Made by a program: the position numbers and the translations under genes. The notes under the pieces were generated by a model. That model saw only the letters and a list, made by a program, of their open reading frames with translations, searched no databases and was not told where the DNA came from. A DNA stretch of 64,000 bases from Morella rubra (lineage: Eukaryota > Streptophyta > Magnoliopsida > Fagales > Myricaceae), in contig CM025854.1 in the NCBI GenBank assembly GCA_003952965.2, positions 5,129,931 through 5,193,930 on the forward strand. Reading direction: 5' to 3'. How positions within the stretch are numbered: position 1 is the first letter of the stretch; each line of letters starts with the position of its first letter. This document shows, piece after piece, positions 1-11,582 of the stretch.

Positions 1-1188
1 AATCAGAAGGGTCATCATAGGGTATGTAAGTGGGTTTGAAGGACGCAATGTCCGCAAGATAAAGCCAATTCCAAGAAGTGACCAGGACATTCTCACACTT
101 AATATCACCTGAGAATATGCAAAATCAACACAGATAAAACCACCTATCATTGTGTTAACAGCAACACAGCACGAGCAAAGTCCTTCAACCATTAGAACTC
201 ACCATGGCAAACTCCTTTCTCGTGGCTCTGTTTCACAGCAAGAAGTAACTGCAAATCCACCAGAGAATAACAATGCTGAGAGGAAACCTAGCCATTGAAC
301 ACCTAGAATTCAGGGTATAAAGGTGAGAAAAAGGAGAAACCTGAAAAGCCAGCCACTTCTTCTCGATGAGACTGAGGAAAGGCCGAGTACTTAGACGATC
401 GTGCAAATTATTGAAGAAGTATTGCCTGAAAAGATAAGCTGCTTTATCTGTCTCTTGCCAGAACTGCGCGAGAAAACTATCATATGAGCGTCTAGACAAC
501 ACTACGACAACAAAGGATCCTCTCAAATTCACATTCAAACTCCAAAACAGAAATATACCTACAATTCCAAATTAGCACTATTTTCTAGAACCCAAATATC
601 ACTACAATTCCAAATTAGTACTTATTTGACGGAATTAAATTCCAGAACTCTCTTTTCATTAGAACCAGCAGGACATAGAGCACAATAGTAACATTTTTAT
701 ATCCTCCTCTCTTCCCCAATTGTCTCATTGACCAAACAGAAACGTAAAACCTCAATACGTATAGTACTTGAGTCAGCTCAATTATAACAAGCCGCGTAAG
801 AGTTTAAAATTCAAAACCGAAGTTCACAATTCTCCCACATTTGCTCGGCAAAAAACCAAATTAGCGTCAGAACCACAAAAGAAGAAACAGATAACAAATT
901 CGGTAAGGATTTGACCTGAAAGGGCCAAACGTGACGGTGGTCAAGGGAACGAAAAATCTCTTTGATTTGGAAGAGACGGCGCTCGTACTCTCTGAGATCG
1001 ATGGAGTCTCCGCGCTTGAAATAGACCTTGACGAGAACCAAACCCTCGTCGTGCTTGCACAGAATCGATTTGAAGAAGCGGCCTCGGCCGAGAACCTCCT
1101 TCAGGACCAGGTTGTACGACGACGGCAGGTCGTGGAGGTAGTACTCGGAGGCGGAGACTTGGGTCGTGCGCGCGATCTTGTTTCCCAT
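1..1188 (-). CDS. VPS15: VPS15 (PI3-kinase regulatory subunit p150-like kinase), N-terminal part
   Basis: Exons read on the minus strand at 1188-916, 463-341, 248-203 and 108-1, with GT-AG borders that keep frame; the gene runs off the left edge. The product starts [10 protein letters not shown], with Gly2 fitting the N-myristoylation site known for VPS15, and gives about 183 residues of the kinase-like domain. The catalytic loop reads [10 protein letters not shown] (residues 147-156), using HGD in place of HRD, and DIA stands where most kinases have DFG (residues 167-169). Both departures are usual for this family. VPS15 partners VPS34, the class III PI3-kinase, in endosomal sorting and autophagy. 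Family members exceed 1,300 residues, so only a small part is here. The start is the first ATG of the conserved N-terminus. The identification is from recalled family sequence. Confidence 0.93.
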
Positions 1189-2340
1189 CCGTGCCTCTGT
1201 GTGCCGCCCGTTTATGTTTTATTCTCTTTCGGTTCCAGTCTGAGCAACCATTTTCTCCACGAAGCCGACGGAGGGAGGATTTGTGCCCGGCTTTGCGTGG
1301 CAGGGATGGATTCCGAAACGTATCTGTGAAGTCCATGTTTCGGGGATTAATTTTAAGTTTTGGGTTTGCTCACGTGGCGTGGGGGATGAGTTTACTACTG
1401 CCCCTTTTAAAAAAAAAACGGGGCAGTACTTTGTTTTAAGCGGCTTGTTGTTGTGTCCCCGACTCCCCGCTTACCTAAAAAAAGTTCAGCTTTTAATTTC
1501 TTTTAATAACACTATTTTTGGACCGATCAAACAAATTTTAAAAAAATCCTTTTATTAGAGATAGCCCAGGTTTTTCAGGTTAATGAAAAAGACAGTTTAA
1601 CATGGTATTTGTTTCCAAAATTTTAACTATAATAAAATAATTACACAAAATTATATTTCTATTCACTTTTTTAACAACTTTAACGTAAATAAATATAAAA
1701 AATTCATTTAATCATCCGTATTTACTTTTTTTACCAATTTCAATACCCTAAAATTTTACAAACAAACAGTCTGTAAAGTTCGTAAACTATTTTTATTGGA
1801 ATATATGAAAAATGTATCTATAAAAGTATTGAAATTATATTTGGATGGGCCAAAATGTTTTTGTTCAAATTTTTTTATTGGAGAATGATTCTGTTGGGGT
1901 TTATGAATTTAAAAAAATAAAATTGTCTATTGTTTGGTTAGTAGAAAACTTTTACTTTAAAAAAAATAAAAATAAAAATTCTATAAGCCAAACACCAGAA
2001 TCTCAAAAAAAAATTACACAAACTTCGACATTTTTTCATACAAATTTTAAGACTATTTCACACATACTCCAACGGCTTTTTATTTTAAAAAAAAAACTCC
2101 ATCAAATAATCTCTCTTCATATTTTTTTACAATCTCCAACTTTTTTCATAAAAAATTTTTATCAAATCATCTCTTTAAAGACATTTCACTAACTTTTTAA
2201 AAAATTAATCTACATTCAAACATCCTTAAAAAAACTTCACCATTTTTTCAAACCTCTATAAAAGTCATTCTCTTAAAATTTGTTCCTAATACATAAAAAG
2301 AAAAAAAATGCTTTTAACTGCTTTATATCTTGTGATTTTT
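1189..2340. repeat. AT-rich upstream region of VPS15 with MITE-like repeat copies
   Basis: The first 150 bases would hold the VPS15 promoter and 5' leader; no clear TATA box was recognised. From about 1580 to 2290 the sequence is strongly AT-rich and holds two diverged copies of a repeat family seen elsewhere in the window. Its signature is blocks like 'aattttacaaacaaac' and 'tcaaatcatctcttt' with the phrase 'ttaccaatttcaata'. No coding sequence is supported. Confidence 0.5.
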
Positions 2341-2348
2341 CCCAAATG

Positions 2349-4015
2349 AATTAAGAGAACTAGCTAAGCCAATGAAAAGGTTTCATAGGACCTGTTTATA
2401 AATTTATAACTAGGTATCTTAAGAGCTCATGCACGTTATATGAGATTATCTAAAAGTTTAATCTTCTTAATTGGATTTATGAAGATGCATCACTAGTCGC
2501 ATACAAAAAAAAAAGATGCATCATAGTACTGAATTTTTATAATTATCTTCCGGTTAAATTCTGACACAGCAACTCCTTTTTTTTGCTTAGTCTATCCTTC
2601 ATTCTTACCTTGTTAGATAAAAACAAGTTAACCCAAAAATCCTGCATTTCAAAAGTTTTTTCGCAATTCAATTTCTCAATTATTTATCTTTAGGAAGTTG
2701 ATAAACAATCTGGGTTTTTATACCCGAACTAATCAATATATATAATCTCCATTAGAGGTTTTGTCTTTCACAAAAAAAAAATTCTTGAGATCTTGTTTTA
2801 TTCATACACAAAAATTAGTTTGAGAAATTTTTTTCCTTTTACAAAGATGCTACGAGGGAAAACAAACTGCATATTACATGATAAAACAGGTTGTTTTACT
2901 GCTATAATTCGGTCAACAAACATAGAAATTATAGATCAGAATCTAATGCAGTTTTTTTGTACATCATGTAATTTGTGTTGGATTATGAAGGATCGGTCAT
3001 CAAACTTTTGTACAATATGATTAATCATGGATAGTCACGTTAAAATAAAAAATTTATGAGATAAATGGACAAAAGGTTATAAAAAAAAAAGAGATTTGAT
3101 TGAATGAAATAAATCATTAACATCTATTTATAATTTCTCTCGCAACACTTGAGAAACATTATGACCTTGTGAAAAGTCACCTCATTACGAATAGTCAATC
3201 CCTCTATTATAGTACATCATCATCTAAAAAATATGTTTAATTAAGAAAACTAGACAGGCCTATGAAGAAGTTTATAAATTTCTAACCAGGTATCTTAAGA
3301 GCTCATGTACCCTATATGAGATTATCTAAAAGTTTAATTAATCTTCTTAATTAGATCGTGAAGATGCATCACTAGTACTAAATTTATATAATTATCTTCC
3401 GGTTAAAAGTTTAACTCAGCAACTATTTTTGTGCTTGGTCATCGTTCATTCTTAACTTGTTTTTCTCTAACAAGTTAACCCAAAAATCATGCCTTTAAAA
3501 AGTTGACTCGCAATTCAATTTTTCATTTATTTATCTATAGCAAGTTGATAAACAATCTGGGCTTTTATATGTGAATTAATCAATATATATAATCTTCATT
3601 AGAGGTTTGTCTTTTTAAAAAAAAAAATTGGATGCTTGAGATCTCCTTTTATTCATTCACAAAAATTATTTCCAGAGTAATTTTTTTCATTTTACAGAAA
3701 TGATACAAGCCAAAACAAACTACATATTACATGACAAATTGGATGTTTTACTGCTATAAGTCGATCAACAAACGATAGAAATATGTGTAATTTGTGTATA
3801 GATTATGAAGGATCATTCATCAAAGTATTACATAATATTATCAATCATGGATGCTAGCATTAGAATAAACAATTAATGAGTTAAATAGACAAAAGGTTGC
3901 CAAAGAATAAAAGATTGAATTGAATGAAATAAGTAATTCAACACCTATTTATAGTTTTTCTTGTAAAAAATATTACAACCTTATGAAAAATCACCTCACT
4001 TCGAATAGTGACTTA
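2349..4015. repeat. Diverged tandem duplication, two units of about 0.8-0.9 kb
   Basis: The block at about 2349-3208 is repeated in the same direction at about 3240-4015. Shared landmarks occur in the same order: 'ggtatcttaagagctcatg', 'gatgcatcactagt', 'attatcttccggtta', 'caagttaacccaaaaatc', 'aacaatctgggttt' and a final 'gaccttgtgaaaagtcacctc'-like block. The copies differ by many substitutions and small indels, so the duplication is old. The longest open frame inside (2793-3020) is broken in the second copy and is probably not coding. The class is unknown: it could be two LTR-like units or a simple segmental duplication. Confidence 0.75.
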
Positions 4016-4836
4016 TGATTAGCCTTAATTCTAACAATTTTGACAAATAAATAGAATGAGTGAATAATATATATTTTATGATGATTATGTAAAGTTTTGA
4101 AAGTCTAGATACTTAGAATCTACCTTTTATGTTTATCTTTCCTCAAATTGCATATTACAATTTAGGCATCCAAGATTTTGATTCAAAATTACAATAGTCT
4201 AATTTACTCATCCAGTACCTAAGATTCTGTGCCATATAATTATTAATATATTTTTATCATTTTTCCATAAAAAAAAGAGATAAATTCAATTTATCCCTTC
4301 CAAGACACTTTATATTCCAATCCATTATTTTCATCACATTACACCTACTAATTATTATTTCAACACTTTACACTATCTATTAAAATTTTTGATTGATTTA
4401 GGTAGAAGATAATTTTTTTAGTGTGCAAAATAACAAATGAGGTTAAAATCGTAATTTTGAAGCTAGAAATAAATTTCAGTCCAAAGACAAAAAAAAATTT
4501 AATTGTGTAATGTATCTAAAATAAATACTGTAACATAGCTTGGGAACAAAATTTTAGTAAGATTTTAAGATAAAATTTAAAAAATTGGTAAAAAGATAAG
4601 AGAGAGAATAAAAAAATTGATAAAAAAAAAAAAGCGAGTGAAAAAAGTCTGCAAAAAAATAAAGAGAAAGAAAGAATTGTAATAATGATAAAATTTAAGA
4701 GTTAAAATTTTAATTTATCAAAAGTCATATTAGTGATAAAAATAATAAATTGGATAAAAGTGTCGTACTAAAAAAAAAACAAAATTAAGTAATTAATGCG
4801 ATAGGCTAATTTTTTTACGAAGAAGCTAAACAACTG
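4016..4836. other. AT-rich intergenic stretch
   Basis: No gene is visible. At about 4555-4700 there is a purine-rich copy of the dispersed MITE-like family, in the opposite orientation to the copy near 6290-6415, with phrases such as 'attttaagataaaattt' and 'agagagaataaaaaaattg'. Confidence 0.4.
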
Positions 4837-4853
4837 ACAATAACCCTCCGTTC

Positions 4854-6518
4854 GCTTAGAAAAAAAAAAGGGTTAATTACAAAAACCTCCCTCAAAATAT
4901 TCCACTTATCCTAAAATCCCCCATAATCTTTAACTTGTGTCAACCCAGCTCCTTAAACTTACCTAAAATTTTCATTTTCGTTTTTGACTCGTTTTTAACG
5001 ATGTCGTACACGTATTCCGTCCCACGTGATAAACACGTGAGCTCCCTCATAATTAAAAGACCAAACTACCCATAAACACATCTCTGTTCCTGCACTGCCC
5101 TATTTGCTTTCCTTCGTCTTTGTCTTCATCTTCTAGTTAGCTATGGATATTTCTAGTAACAGCAGAAGTTCGTAATCTTCTAGTGGTGGTGATGAAGAAT
5201 ATGATTCACAGGTAAAGTCGAGCCAATTTGTTTGATCTCTCATCTAGTTATTTCCATACTTTTTCTCAATCTCAAGCAAACCCAAATTCTAGTTTCATGC
5301 TACATCTTGATGGGCTTAATCTAGAGGCTTAAGATCTGAACCATATTAGCTGCTCATGAACTCAACCAAAGTTCAAGCCCATCATCGTTGCAGGTAAGAC
5401 CAGTCCACAGCAATGGTGCACGAGCTCTTTACCTTGTTTTTGTTTCTTCCAAATGTCAATTTTCCCTCATTTGGATAGGTATAATTCCTCATTGGCCTTT
5501 CTTTATGTACCTTTCTATCTCTTTCTCTCATTTCTCTTTGACAAATGAAATGAAACTCAATTTCTCTTCAAATCCATAGAAGCCCATCCGTTTTCTCTCT
5601 GTAATAGAATTGCGTGTTTCTCTAATCTTCTGAATTCACCAACGCCGAGATCTCCTGACACTTAAACCCTTACAGATCTGTATTCATGTTCTTTTGATAG
5701 TACATCCCAACTCACCTGAATATTTTCTGTTGTTTGGATTATTTTTTTTCCTGTTTCGTTGTTAAGAAAAATCTTGTCTCGTATCAACCGTCCAATCGAG
5801 ACCCACCTCTGCAAATGAAGGGGACATTTCGGGCTCACTCTGCTCTCACCGACTTGATCTCTTCGACAATAGCTTAACCTTGCAATCTAGCAATTTGGAA
5901 TCAATGGGAGTTCTTCAGCAATAGCTTAGCCTTCTTCAATGACACACCTACCCCACTCCTTTAAAGTATTCCCCTTCGCATACATACCTTTTCGATTTGT
6001 AAACAAGTGAGAAAACCGTAAATGAGGAAGAAAGAGGTTCTTGAGTTGCAGGAAAATGCATCGTTGAATTTTGAGTAAGAGTTGTCAAATACATACAGGT
6101 AAAGAGAGTTTTGTCTTTTCATTACGAGAGAGCTCACGTATTTATCACGTGGGACAGAATACGCATACGATATAGTTAAAAACAAGTCAAAAATGAAAAT
6201 AAAACGTTTAAAAGTCTTTTTACAAATCAAAATTTTACACTTCTTAAAATTTTAATACAATAAAAAATTACAATATAATCTCTCTCTTTCTGTCAAATCA
6301 TTACTTTTCAATATAATAAATATTAAAAATTATCTCTCTCTTCACTTTTTTATCAAATTCAATACTCTAAAATTTTAATCTCTCTAAAATTTTACAAACA
6401 AATAGACCCTAAATAAATTTAAAGAGTAGGATTGACACAAATTAAAAATTAAAGAAGATTTTAAGATAAGTGAAATAGTTTAAGAGGGATTTTTGTAATT
6501 AACATAAAAAAAAAAAAA
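4854..6518. mobile_element. Fold-back element with long terminal inverted repeats, flanked by a 17-base direct repeat
   Basis: The 17-base sequence acaataaccctccgttc occurs exactly at 4837-4853 and 6519-6535. Between the copies, a left arm (about 4870-5055) beginning 'gggttaattacaaaaacct' is matched in reverse complement by a right arm (about 6120-6503) ending 'ttttgtaattaac'. The arms share a long segment containing 'cccacgtgataaa'. The right arm is longer because an AT-rich repeat sits inside it (about 6210-6415). A run of 14 A (6506-6519) lies directly before the right direct repeat, and a shorter A run follows the left one. Long inverted arms suggest a MULE or fold-back DNA element, while the A-tail plus 17-base duplication suggest LINE-driven insertion. 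The class is therefore undecided. Confidence 0.75.
5143..5211 (+). pseudogene. Captured first-exon fragment resembling a VQ-motif protein N-terminus
   Basis: Inside the fold-back element an ATG opens MDISSNSRSS, then a stop (TAA) replaces a serine codon, then SSGGDEEYDSQ followed directly by a GT donor (GTAAAG). The block SSSGGDEEYDS matches my recollection of the start of JAV1/VQ22-like VQ-motif proteins. It is preceded by a pyrimidine-rich leader-like stretch. The intron donor implies that genomic DNA or unspliced RNA was captured. The remaining 0.9 kb to the right arm has no continuation that I could recognise. The VQ assignment is tentative. Confidence 0.45.
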
Positions 6519-6535
6519 ACAATAACCCTCCGTTC

Positions 6536-7003
6536 CCAAGACAAATCATATAGCAACATTGAAACAGTAATCAGCTCTGAAGTAGAGGAAAATCTACAGC
6601 CGTTAATAAAACACTATCCTCTATAGTCCGGTTTATGCAAATTTATGTTTCACGAATTTTTGTAATTTTTCCGCCATTTGTTCCGTCGTTTTTAAGGATC
6701 AGATCTGGACGACCATGTAGACAGATCAAGCAAGAGGATACTTTGCTTATCAAAAACAAAAAAAAATGCAAGAGGATACTTAAAAAAAAGAGAAAAAGAG
6801 AAAAAGAAAAAAAGAAAAAAAAGATAATAAAGTCAAGAAGACGCTCAAGATCGAACTATTTAAGTGCAACAAATAAAAGAGGAAAGGTTACAAACGTCTC
6901 GAAACATTTTATTGGAACGAGAAGGCACGGATCACCGCCCATCAGGAGGAATATGTACATCAAGGTCAAACTGTCAAGCACACGATGATGATCATCTTGG
7001 CAA
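6536..7003. other. Region downstream of the small PDCD4-like gene
   Basis: It contains an A/G-rich low-complexity tract at about 6756-6830 that yields a lysine-rich open frame on the plus strand, which I do not regard as a gene. It probably includes the 3' untranslated region of the minus-strand gene at 7004-7228. Confidence 0.4.
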
Positions 7004-7228
7004 TCAGACTGTTGTCATTTCTTCCGCGTCTTCGAAGATGGGGTCATTGGCATCCAGAACCTCCCTCTCGAACCCGATCTCTGCCTGAGAGTATCCAACG
7101 CCAGCCCACGTGAACTTGCCGCCATGACCGCCCTTCTTCGGTGATCCGTTCATGCCCGTCGCCGATTTTCTATCCTTTCTTCCGTCTGTTTTTCCGTTCG
7201 ATTTGGAACTTTTCCCCACATTCCTCAT
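7004..7228 (-). CDS. Small basic protein with a PDCD4-like KKGGHGGKFTW motif
   Basis: This intronless frame encodes 74 residues starting MRNVGKSSKSNGK. The frame stays open upstream of this ATG but offers only a GTG codon at 7247-7249, so the ATG at 7228 is chosen. The N-terminal half is rich in Lys, Ser and Gly. The centre reads GSPKKGGHGGKFTW (residues 28-41), followed by an acidic stretch ending LDANDPIFEDAEE. The order 'KKGG-GGK-W, then D-NDP-ED-EE' resembles the segment just before the first MA3 domain of PDCD4-like proteins, but no MA3 domain is present. Similar short plant proteins exist, and I do not know a function for them. A TATA box lies about 60 bases upstream, which supports expression. 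Confidence 0.7.
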   Translation of the reverse strand: MRNVGKSSKSNGKTDGRKDRKSATGMNGSPKKGGHGGKFTWAGVGYSQAEIGFEREVLDANDPIFEDAEEMTTV

Positions 7229-7286
7229 TTTCTCTCTAGGGTCTCTCACTCGGTGACTGATGGTTTTGTCTGGCTCCTGGTTTGCT

Positions 7287-7296
7287 CTATTTATAG
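7287..7296 (-). promoter_or_regulatory. TATA box for the small PDCD4-like gene
   Basis: On the minus strand this reads CTATAAATAG. A start of transcription about 25-30 bases downstream (near 7260) would give a short leader of about 30 bases before the ATG at 7228. Confidence 0.65.
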
Positions 7297-7961
7297 GGAG
7301 CTAAGACCCTATAAGGGGCAATGGGGAAGATTTTTTACCTTCACTCTTTTCTTATTTTCCTGTGATTTCTGTGGGTGCGTAACGACTAACCATGGGATTG
7401 GAAAGTGGGTGGATCGGATAAGAACGAGCATTTAAAATCTTTATTTATTTCGCTGGATGGGTGATGAGGATCGGATGAGTGCCGAACATGGGAAACTCAG
7501 TCAGACGTGGCTCATATCTCAGTAAAAGGAGGCAAATCACCATAGATCAATTCTACGATGTTCTTTTGGGAAAAGATCTGTTTGAGCTCACTCGCAAAAT
7601 GCATCTATCCAAGTAATGTGATGGGCCTTCTCCACGCTCTCACGTCCCAAAATAACCTTGAGAAAGGCCAGTGATTTTTTTAGGGTGTAGTATGCATTTT
7701 TTTTTTCAAATTCAAATTTATCATGAAAGTTTTTTACTTTATAATTTTCTGTGAAAAAAAAGTCTTCTTGAAATTTTATTCTCAAGACTAATAAATCACA
7801 CCTCACCTACGAGTTGATATGTATAACTCAAAACTAAATATTATAATTTATATTTTTTTAAGTTTTGTTTGTTTTGTTTTCAAAGTAATTTAAATATTTT
7901 AGTCTAATTTATTTTTTATTTGTTGATGTTGTATATATTGTTATGTGACTTGTAATTTTTA

Positions 7962-8203
7962 GGCTTAATTGCATTGTAGGTTCCTGTGGTATTATCTTTT
8001 GACAAATTGGTCCCTAGAGTATGAGTTTGTATTGGCTAGTCCTTGGGGACAGCATCATGTAACAAAAAGGTCCTCCGGTTATATTTTTGTCAACCCACTT
8101 AACAGCCAAAGTTTCCAAGAGGACCTTTTTATAACATGATGCTTATCTCAGGGACCAATTTATCAAAAGGTAATACTACAGGGACATACAGTGCAATTAA
8201 GCC
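7962..8203. repeat. Palindromic MITE, copy 1
   Basis: It begins GGCTTAATTGCA and ends TGCAATTAAGCC. Nearly the whole 242 bases is two arms of one inverted repeat: 'acaaattggtccct' and 'catgtaacaaaaaggtcct' on the left are matched on the right. There is no coding capacity. A sister copy lies 0.5 kb away at 8701-8971. Confidence 0.85.
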
Positions 8204-8700
8204 CCACTCCTAAACCTCTAAAATAATACAAAATGGGAAAAATAATAACTTCAAATGGACAACTGAGAACTAATTCATGGCTTTCAAAGATAAATACTTA
8301 AGAAAGTTTGAGTAACCGTAATAGACCTCACTAATACATGCATAAGATGGGGTTGAACACAAAAATTGGTGTGTTGAGTTTTTGAGGCATTACAAGCAGT
8401 GGCTAACAAACTTGTGGAATGGATTGCAACAAAAATGATGTCATAGACGACAAAACAATTACAGAGAAGCTATGGAGAGAACCTCAACTTGAGTGAAAAA
8501 ATTTAGTTTCAAGGCTTAGATATCGAATCCTGCACCAAATGGTCTTCCTCAATTGTTGGTTGCTCAAGATACGTACATTTCGGTCGAGAAAATAAATAAC
8601 GGGGAACTTGATTGGTAAAGGATTCTTGGCGTGGAACTATTGATCACTACTTTTCGTCTCTTCTTCATTGTTTATCACTACTTTCCGTTTCTTCTTTTTC
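8204..8700. other. Non-coding spacer between two palindromic MITEs
   Basis: No gene or recognisable domain is seen. The flanking sequence (about 7810-7960 and 8972-9090) resembles the interior and end of the fold-back element at 36735-37216, with phrases such as 'tgttgtatatattgttatgtgact' in part and 'attaaaatgggtcaaaattca'. The MITEs may therefore have inserted into an older copy of that element. Confidence 0.4.
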
Positions 8701-8971
8701 GGCTTAATTACACCTTAGGTCCCTATGGTATTACTGTTTGACAAATTAGTTTGTGGGTATGAGTTTATACTGGCTAGTCCCTGAGGTAAGCATCATATAA
8801 TAAAAAGGTCCTCTCGGAAGCTTTGGCCGTTAAGTCGGTCAACGAAAATATAATAGGAGGACCTTTTTGTTACATGATGCTTACCCCAGGGACTAGCCAG
8901 TACAAATTTATACCTCAATGACCAATTTGTCAAAAAGTGATACCACAGGGGCCTACAAGTGCAATTAAGCC
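8701..8971. repeat. Palindromic MITE, copy 2
   Basis: It begins GGCTTAATTACA and ends TGCAATTAAGCC. It has the same arm sequences as copy 1, including 'ggactagccagtacaaatt' and 'ttacatgatgctta'. The arms pair over almost their full length, so a transcript would fold into one hairpin. Confidence 0.85.
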
Positions 8972-9112
8972 TAATTTTTAATCGAACTAGCCGTTTATTT
9001 AGTTTAGGAGACATATGTCAAACTAATGATTGTTAGATAAATTACAATAATTATTTATTAAAATGGGTCAAAATTCATAGAGTAAATAATTCCATAACCT
9101 TTTTCTTTTTAT

Positions 9113-9300
9113 TTGAAAGGTAACTTAAAATGTTTTCAAAAACTTTTCACAATCACTTTTTCATCAATTCTCATACCTTTTTACAAACTCTAATAATTTT
9201 TAACAAACTTTTCACTAATCTCAAGAGAATTTACACTACCTCCCAAAAACACAAACACAAAAAATATTTTCAAAAGCAAACTAAACATAACCAAAATGTT
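9113..9300. repeat. MITE-like repeat of the AGGCTATGTTTGG family
   Basis: An AT-rich, non-coding block ('cacaatcactttttcatca', 'cacaaacacaaaaaatat', 'gcaaactaaacataacc'). It matches in reverse complement the better bounded copy at 22120-22368. The open frames on both strands here are by-products of biased base composition. Confidence 0.55.
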
Positions 9301-9462
9301 TCTCAGAGGCCTTTGCATTCGTCGGCCCATATATTTTTTTTTTTTATAAATCACATTCCAATCAAGGAATCGCAAGGGATACAGGCCACAATAGTTCAGA
9401 AGAGTATACAAAACAAAATTAAGAAGAACAATCACAATCAACTATAAAAGCAAGAAGATGTT

Positions 9463-10622
9463 CTAAAGGGATGGAACCCAAAATGGGGAAGAAGTCGCCC
9501 ATTTTGCAATCTGATGTGCGATCCTATTAGCTTGTCTTGGAATCCAATGTAGCTGCCAAAAAGGAAAGCGACTCAGAAAGTTTTGAATGTTGAGTACTAC
9601 ATCCTAGATCATCCACAACGACAAGGAATTTATTGCATTAACTGTATTGCAAAGCAAAAGTGAGTCGCATTCAAAAATAACCTTAATCCAACCCTTCTGA
9701 GAGGCCTGCTCCATGGCAGTCAAGACTGCTATTGCTTCACCAAGCAAAGGGTCCACAACATTAAGACGTTTCGTGTAAATCCAACAGAGGGAACTAGAGT
9801 TGTCTCTACAAGACGTTGCCGTGTATGACCCAATATCCCGTACCGCTACATCTGTGTTGATTTTAAACCATCCATGCTCAAGTGGTTTCCATATTTTAGG
9901 ACTTTGATCTTCCAGAGTTGACCAAGCCAATAAATGATCTGCAACTCTTGCCTTGACATTTACTGAGAGTTTATGAAGATCAGCAGCCTCATGCCAATGA
10001 ATTTCCCCATTTCTAGCTTGCCATAGAGAATCAAAAATAACAGCCGCATTAATGAGAAAGCTTCTATGGGCGTTTTGGCTATGGAAGGCTTTACTAGGAT
10101 CCAAAACCATAAATTGAATAAGATCAAACATGGAATTATGAGGGATTAGAGTGATATCCAGAGGCCACCTTGATTGACACCACAAAACTCGTGCCAGGAA
10201 GCACTGAGTAAATAAGTGCGTGGGCGTATTCGTACCATAAGAACAAAGAGTGCAAGGTGCCCAGCTCTTCACTGCTGAGGAGTTAAGGGCTGCAAACAAA
10301 CCTTTCATAAGAAGGGCTTTTGTGGCCACTTTCCACAGCATTAACTTGAGCCGATCCTGCATATCCAGCTTCCAAAGCTTTGACCAGAAGTGTGCATGTT
10401 AATTAAGCGGTTGAGGGCAACGATTTTGTTGTACCTTCCTAATGATAGATCTGACCGTAAAACACCTATGAGGATCATCGAACCAAATGATTTTATCCCT
10501 TCCATCTGGTGTAGGAGCTAGGAGTTTTAATATCATAGTAGCAGATTCTTCCTCAAAAAGAGTTTGAATGAGGGCTTGATCCCATAGCCCACTATTTGGT
10601 TCTACCAAATCAGTCACCACTT
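9463..10622 (-). pseudogene. LINE 3' coding half: zf-RVT and RNase H domains, broken
   Basis: The frame begins VTDLVEPNSGLWDQ, typical of the segment after plant LINE reverse transcriptase. It runs through a Cys/His zinc-binding region (CTLCSYGTNTPTHLFTQC) into an RNase H domain with INTDVAV, LLGEAIAVLTAMEQA and IFECDSLLL, carrying Asp and Glu residues expected at the active site. In-frame stops occur at about 10385 and at 9604, after which the RNase H C-terminus (WIPRQANRIAHQIAKWA) continues to 9463. The element cannot make an intact protein. Confidence 0.8.
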
Positions 10623-10636
10623 AAATATGCTGGTCA

Positions 10637-11548
10637 TCAATCCTACAGGATGGACGTTTACTTGGTGTAATGGGCAAAAAGGCTACAAGCAAATTTAGGA
10701 AATGCTAGACAAAGGCTTAGTTAATGGGGCTTGGAATTTACTCTTCCCTAACGCTGTTATTCATCATTTACCCCGGGAAGCTTCGGACCATGCTCCGATT
10801 ATTCTCTATACTTGTAGGCGATTTTCTGGTGGGCTAAAGCCTTTTAGATTTGAAAATTTTTGGTCTTAGGATGATTCTAGTTGGGCAGTAATTAATGAGG
10901 CTTGGAATAAGCCACAAGTTGGTTCGCTCGCTCATAGATTGATCTGCAAAATTACAGTAACTAAAATAGCTCTTCGTACCTAGAATAAGAACTGTTTTGG
11001 TCACATCCAAACCAAGCTTCAAGGTCTTCGCAATCAGCTGGATGCTATTCAACATTTGCCCCCCTCTGATGCGCAATATGAAGCTGAGATTGCTCTTAGA
11101 AGCCAAATCTATGAAGAAGCTCGATGGGAAGAGTTGCTTTGGAAGAACAAGTCTCGGATTACGTGGTTGACAACCAAAGACCTCAACACCAAGCATTTCC
11201 ACTTATCTACAATTATTCAGCGCCGAAGTAATCGAATTGATGCGATTAAAACTTCCACTGGCCATTGGAAGTATCACAGAAAGCATTTTGGGGATTTGTT
11301 TCTCCAATACTTCAAGGACATCTACAAAACGTCCAATCCAGAGCTAGCAATTGGAATTGAGGAGCTTCTTCAGCCCACAATTACACCCGCAGATAATCTT
11401 ATGCTCTGCAATTTGCCGACAGAGAAGGAAATTCACATAGTAGTTAAAAAGCATTGGCGCACATAAAGCCCCCAGCCCAGACGGAATGATGGCACATTTT
11501 TTCCATCATTATTGGCCTACTGTTCGGGCAGAGGTAATTTGCATGGTT

Positions 11549-11582
<34 letters not shown>

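Noticed and set aside
931..1336. Open frames of about 130 codons on both strands over the VPS15 first exon
   Set aside because: They are other-frame shadows of the conserved VPS15 coding exon.
6635..6988. Lysine-rich open frame of 117 codons on the plus strand
   Set aside because: It comes from an A/G-rich low-complexity tract and shows no domain, splice or promoter support.
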